7,999 nucleotides of DNA from Candidatus Curtissbacteria bacterium RIFCSPHIGHO2_12_FULL_41_17 (lineage in GTDB: Bacteria; Patescibacteriota; Microgenomatia; Curtissbacterales; GWA2-41-24): the NCBI GenBank assembly GCA_001774945.1, contig MFBL01000011.1, positions 1 to 7,999 on the forward strand, in the 5' to 3' direction. The position numbers and the translations under genes were made by a program. Below the pieces are notes generated by a model. It saw nothing but the letters and a program-made list of their open reading frames with translations, had not been told where the DNA came from and did no database searches. Shown piece after piece: positions 5,591 through 7,999 of the stretch; position 1 is the stretch's first letter, and each line of letters opens with the position of its first letter.

Positions 5591-7098
5591 TGAACTCTAA
5601 ATTCACCTGCGACTTTATAAAAGGCCGGATTGTTAAAAAGTCTTTTTCTAAAGTAATCGCAGAAAACTTTTGGTACAAGAAAGAAACTCCGGCTGTTTTT
5701 CAAACTTTCCATCCATTTATGATTGGTTTCGGCAGGTTATACTTGCATTTTAAATATTTCTACGAAACCAATATCGTCGCTGCAAGTAATGGTTATGGTT
5801 GGTATTACGCAACGGAGGCAGACGGTCTAGCGGTTGGGAAAATGCTTTATGATATGTTTCTCAAAAATGAAGAAAGGATTCGCCAAAAGAAAGAAGAGTG
5901 GAAGAGGGATTTAGCTAAATTACATCAGGCTGCAGAAAAAATCCATCGAGTCAACCTTTCAAAACTTTCCACCAGACAGCTTGCCGAGATTTATAAAAAC
6001 TTTCTTGGAGCATTCTACATCGCCTGGACAATTCCCCTGATTTACGAAATGAATATGGTCTATGTCGGGCAGGTTTTGGCGCCTCAACTTCAGAGAAGAT
6101 TGAAACTCTCCCAGGGTGAATTTAATGAGGTTCTGTCAGTTCTTTCTGCTCCGCTTGAGTTTTCATACGTCACTTGCGAGAGATTAGAGCTTTTAAAATT
6201 GGCTTTGAAATTCTCCGAAGCCGGACTAAATCGGCATTTTAGTAAATATTACTGGATGAAGTCGACCTACAGAAGGATGGGTTTGTATTCAAAATCTGAA
6301 ATTAAAAAATTAATTAGGGGTGAGCGCAAAAAGGGCCAAAGGCACATCGAAAAGGAAATTAAAAGTCTTGAAGAGTTACCGAGTGAGCTTTCCAAAAAGC
6401 AAAAGACACTGATTGAAAAATACAGAATCTCAGCTGATGACTTGAAACTATTTCGGGCGATGGGTTTTTATGGTGATTGGCAAGACAAAAGAAAAGAGAT
6501 GAACATTTATGGCAACCACCACCTTTTTGTTCTCCTTCACGAAATTTCAAAAAGACTAAAGGTGGAAATTGATCTGTTGGCTTGTGCTTTCCCTACTGAA
6601 ACACAACTTGCACTTTTGGGCAAAGCAAAACTTGCCAAATCGGAGCTTAAGAGACGATGGGCTTTTAATCTGCACGTGGTCGATGGCCACCTGAAGGAAC
6701 TGTTTTTAGTAGGGTCCGAGGCCAAAAGATTAAAAGAAATTCTGGATAGAAAGATCGAGGAAAGATTTAGAGAGGTTAAGGGGATGGTTGCCTCAATCGG
6801 CCAGACACCACGGACGAGAGGTGAAGTGAGAGTTATTTTTGATCCGCATGGGCAAGATTTGCCCAAAGGGGCCATTTTGGTGACTCCGATGACCAGACCG
6901 GAATTTACCCATCTTATTCACAAAGCGGCAGCAATAGTTACCGACGAAGGTGGGGTTACCTCACACGCAGCTATTGTTTCGCGAGAATTCGGCATTCCGT
7001 GTGTTGTCGGAACCGGAACAGCCACCAAGCTTTTAAAAGATGGCGATATGGTCGAGGTGGATACCGAGACCGGCACGGTTGTCAAACTTGCAGACTGA
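5590..7098 (+). CDS. PEP-utilising phosphohistidine (swivelling) domain protein without ATP-grasp domain
   Basis: A 502-residue protein. The last ~100 residues are the mobile phosphohistidine domain of PEP synthase / pyruvate phosphate dikinase: GAILVTPMTRPEF (428-439), IVTDEGGVTSHAAIVSREFGIPCVVGTGTAT (449-479) with the phospho-accepting H459, then KDGDMVEVDTETGTVV. Residues 1-400 are mostly helical and charged, with coiled-coil-like segments near 92-120 and 240-280, and I cannot assign them to a named domain. Neither the N-terminal ATP-grasp domain nor a C-terminal PEP/pyruvate barrel is present. The organisation recalls the middle and last parts of rifampin phosphotransferase-like enzymes, which suggests phosphoryl transfer with an ATP-grasp partner encoded elsewhere. 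The start overlaps the amidohydrolase stop (TAATG), so it is translated with it. Domain call firm, reaction unknown. Confidence 0.85.
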   Translation: MNSKFTCDFIKGRIVKKSFSKVIAENFWYKKETPAVFQTFHPFMIGFGRLYLHFKYFYETNIVAASNGYGWYYATEADGLAVGKMLYDMFLKNEERIRQKKEEWKRDLAKLHQAAEKIHRVNLSKLSTRQLAEIYKNFLGAFYIAWTIPLIYEMNMVYVGQVLAPQLQRRLKLSQGEFNEVLSVLSAPLEFSYVTCERLELLKLALKFSEAGLNRHFSKYYWMKSTYRRMGLYSKSEIKKLIRGERKKGQRHIEKEIKSLEELPSELSKKQKTLIEKYRISADDLKLFRAMGFYGDWQDKRKEMNIYGNHHLFVLLHEISKRLKVEIDLLACAFPTETQLALLGKAKLAKSELKRRWAFNLHVVDGHLKELFLVGSEAKRLKEILDRKIEERFREVKGMVASIGQTPRTRGEVRVIFDPHGQDLPKGAILVTPMTRPEFTHLIHKAAAIVTDEGGVTSHAAIVSREFGIPCVVGTGTATKLLKDGDMVEVDTETGTVVKLAD

Positions 7099-7103
7099 CC
7101 CCC

Positions 7104-7137
7104 TTGACATACAAATTCAGCAGTTGTTAAGTAGAAT
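7104..7137 (+). promoter_or_regulatory. Candidate promoter for the small hypothetical gene
   Basis: TTGACA (7104-7109) begins five bases after the previous stop codon, and TAGAAT (7132-7137, five of six to TATAAT) ends five bases before the ATG at 7143. The spacing between the boxes is 22, longer than normal. A weaker -10 (TTAAGT, 7127-7132) fits a 17-base spacing. Either way the message would be almost leaderless. There is no terminator-like hairpin between 7098 and 7143. Confidence 0.45.
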
Positions 7138-7142
7138 TAGAG

Positions 7143-7379
7143 ATGCCTGTTGAAGCAAAAGAAAAGTCTCTAACTACACTTCCCCATAATGGTCGTCAGC
7201 TTCCCGAATTTGAAACTTTTGATCCCCAAGATGAGCCTTTATCAAATATTGCTCCTGGCGAAAGTGTGCCGGATTTTCATCCGATTAGGGCTCATCAAAC
7301 CGTCGATTTTGATCCAAGTTCTCATACTAATCCTTCAGGTGAAGCCGTACTTGCTTTCAATAACGGGCGCCACCCATAG
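7143..7379 (+). CDS. Small hypothetical protein, probably disordered
   Basis: A 78-residue protein I do not recognise. It is rich in Pro, Asp, Glu, Ser and His, has few hydrophobic residues and no evident helix, transmembrane segment or signal peptide, and contains repeated 'F-D-P' style motifs (TFDPQDEP, VDFDPSSH). This composition predicts an unstructured chain. Support for it being real: an ATG start, a -10-like TAGAAT directly upstream like that of the next gene, and a fit in the gap between two well-defined genes. Support is modest because no family can be named and there is no Shine-Dalgarno. It could instead be a chance frame in a regulatory spacer. Confidence 0.45.
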   Translation: MPVEAKEKSLTTLPHNGRQLPEFETFDPQDEPLSNIAPGESVPDFHPIRAHQTVDFDPSSHTNPSGEAVLAFNNGRHP

Positions 7380-7404
7380 CCCTTCTGCAGTTAGCTGACT
7401 TTTC

Positions 7405-7413
7405 TGCTAGAAT
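7405..7413 (+). promoter_or_regulatory. Extended -10 element for mutM
   Basis: TGCTAGAAT combines a TG extension with TAGAAT (7408-7413). It ends nine bases before the mutM ATG (7423), leaving room for at most a few bases of leader, and no Shine-Dalgarno is present. No good -35 is seen at 17-18 bases, which suits an extended -10 promoter. Confidence 0.5.
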
Positions 7414-7422
7414 CTTCCAAAT

Positions 7423-7999
7423 ATGCCTGAACTTCCCGAGGTTTCTATCATCGCAAGTCAGCTCGACAAGAAGCTAAAAGGGCTAATCCTTGATTCAATC
7501 GAGTATGACTGGCCGAAGAAGTTTTTTTGGGCCGCCGGCCCAAAGGGGCCTCTGCCCCGGAGGGAAGGTAAGAAGTGGATAATTAAAGATTTAAAAGGGG
7601 CAAAAGTAGTTGGAGTCAGGCGGTTGGGGAAAGTAGTTATTATAGATTTGACGAAGGACGAAGGACTAAAGACTAATGCTAAAAAAAGCGTTAGTCATTC
7701 GTCATTAGACATTAGTCGAATTTCTATTCTCATCCACCTCAAACTTACCGGCCAGCTGATTTATCAAGATGCCAAGACCCGAATTGCCGGCGGCCACCCA
7801 ATTCCTCCCTTAAATCTTCCAGTTCCCAATAAGACCACAAGAGTGACTTTTAGTTTTACCAATCCTTCGACAAGCTCAGGACAAGTGGCGGGACACTTGT
7901 ATTTCAACGATATGCGCAAGTTCGGCTGGGTAAGGATAGTTGAAAGTGGAAAGTTGAAAGTGGAAAGTTTTCTCGAAAATTTGGGGCCGGATGCGCTGG
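7423..7999 (+). CDS. mutM: Formamidopyrimidine-DNA glycosylase (Fpg/MutM), 3' end outside the window
   Basis: Base-excision repair enzyme that removes 8-oxoguanine and formamidopyrimidines and cleaves the abasic site. The N-terminus MPELPEV provides the catalytic Pro2 and Glu3. K70 in RRLGKVVI corresponds to the essential Lys57 of E. coli, and NDMRKFG (162-168) gives the intercalating Arg165 and Phe167. The third intercalating residue, usually Met, is Leu108 in HLKLTG. LGPDAL marks the end of the N-terminal domain; the H2TH and zinc-finger parts lie beyond the window. Spacing between landmarks exceeds E. coli by about 13 residues before K70, 21 between K70 and L108, and 22 between L108 and R165. 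The first three repeat segments in the DNA account for these excesses; a fourth replaces a loop near 173-182. The frame is intact throughout, so the gene looks functional. Confidence 0.93.
   Translation, partial: MPELPEVSIIASQLDKKLKGLILDSIEYDWPKKFFWAAGPKGPLPRREGKKWIIKDLKGAKVVGVRRLGKVVIIDLTKDEGLKTNAKKSVSHSSLDISRISILIHLKLTGQLIYQDAKTRIAGGHPIPPLNLPVPNKTTRVTFSFTNPSTSSGQVAGHLYFNDMRKFGWVRIVESGKLKVESFLENLGPDAL
7527..7558 (+). repeat. GC-rich double hairpin within mutM
   Basis: TTGGGCC-GCC-GGCCCAA (7527-7543) is a perfect 7-bp stem with a 3-base loop, followed at once by GGGGC-CTCT-GCCCC (7545-7558). The segment is much richer in GC than its surroundings and encodes WAAGPKGPLPRRE, a stretch without a counterpart in typical MutM. 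It accounts for the extra residues before the catalytic lysine. Confidence 0.7.
7650..7717 (+). repeat. Long inverted repeat built from 7-bp units within mutM
   Basis: The left arm is ACGAAGG, ACGAAGG, ACTAAAG, ACTAATG (7651-7678). The right arm is GTTAGTC, ATTCGTC, ATTAGAC, ATTAGTC (7690-7717), the reverse complement of the same motif. The inner stem GACTAATGCT/AGCGTTAGTC pairs 9 of 10 across an A-rich loop (7681-7686), and pairing continues outward with periodic mismatches. It encodes about 21 extra residues at the turn between two strands of the N-terminal domain, after VVIIDL and before ISILIHLKLTG. Confidence 0.85.
7864..7900 (+). repeat. CCTTCGACAAGCTCAGG-type repeat with adjoining hairpin within mutM
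   Basis: CCTTCGACAAGCTCAGG (7864-7880) runs into ACAAGTG-GCGGGA-CACTTGT (7881-7900), a perfect 7-bp stem with a 6-base loop. It encodes PSTSSGQVAGHL, an insertion at the turn before LYFNDMRKFG. From memory, the CCTTCGACAAGCTCAGG word and its PSTSSGQ translation recur widely in uncultured bacterial genomes; I cannot verify this here. Confidence 0.7.
7938..7969 (+). repeat. Heptamer tandem repeat within mutM
   Basis: AGTTGAA, AGTGGAA, AGTTGAA, AGTGGAA, then AGTT: a 14-bp unit in two copies, equivalent to four 7-bp units. It encodes VESGKLKVES in the loop between FGWVRI and FLENLGPDAL. Landmark spacing is only about two residues over E. coli, so the array has mostly replaced the loop instead of extending it. 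Confidence 0.8.

Noticed and set aside
6537..6875. Minus-strand open frame of 112 codons opposite the phosphohistidine-domain gene
   Set aside because: It is antisense to a clearly conserved coding region, has no family resemblance and has no start signals.
7189..7398. Second overlapping frame of 69 codons in the region of the small hypothetical gene
   Set aside because: It overlaps the better-positioned frame at 7143, starts inside it with no signal, and gives an Ile/Leu-rich translation typical of a shifted frame.
7380..7422. Possible terminator between the small hypothetical gene and mutM
   Set aside because: AGTTAGCTGACTTTT contains only a short, imperfect palindrome and four Ts; no stable GC-rich stem with a U-tract is present.

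Overview
The window looks like a piece of a small, tightly packed genome from an uncultured bacterium, most likely a Candidate Phyla Radiation (Patescibacteria) lineage such as Microgenomates. This is an inference from style. Genes abut or overlap by 1-8 bases, the standard code fits (TGA is used as a stop), several starts sit only a few bases after a -10-like box, and two ordinary genes carry in-frame low-complexity repeat inserts of a kind I associate with these genomes. No rRNA, tRNA, CRISPR or insertion sequence is visible. Every protein-coding gene is on the + strand.

Layout. (1) 1-1140: 3' part of a family 4 glycosyltransferase gene holding three repeat-derived inserts. (2) 1137-2222: a chain of overlapping small genes, namely a DUF4258-like protein, a DUF2283-like protein and a class I SAM methyltransferase. 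(3) 2260-2899: a HigB/HigA-type toxin-antitoxin pair with a perfect 16-bp palindrome across the toxin stop and antitoxin start. (4) 2900-2995: a truncated, frameshifted second copy of the DUF2283 gene, so that DUF2283 sequence flanks the methyltransferase-higBA block as a direct repeat. (5) 3020-7098: a three-gene operon with no gaps, encoding an MtxX/phosphotransacetylase-like protein, a YtcJ-type amidohydrolase and a 502-residue protein ending in a PEP-utilising phosphohistidine (swivelling) domain but lacking the ATP-grasp domain. (6) 7143-7379: a small, probably disordered hypothetical protein. (7) 7423-7999: 5' part of mutM (formamidopyrimidine-DNA glycosylase), interrupted by four repeat-derived segments.

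Two things stand out. First, the glycosyltransferase and mutM genes carry short repeats, several built from 7-bp units and some arranged as hairpins, at what look like surface loops; the operon between them has none that I can see. Second, the MtxX-like / amidohydrolase / swivelling-domain operon is a combination whose pathway I do not recognise. It brings together a methanogen-associated acyl-phosphate-fold family, a metal hydrolase and an orphan phosphotransfer domain under one apparent leaderless promoter.
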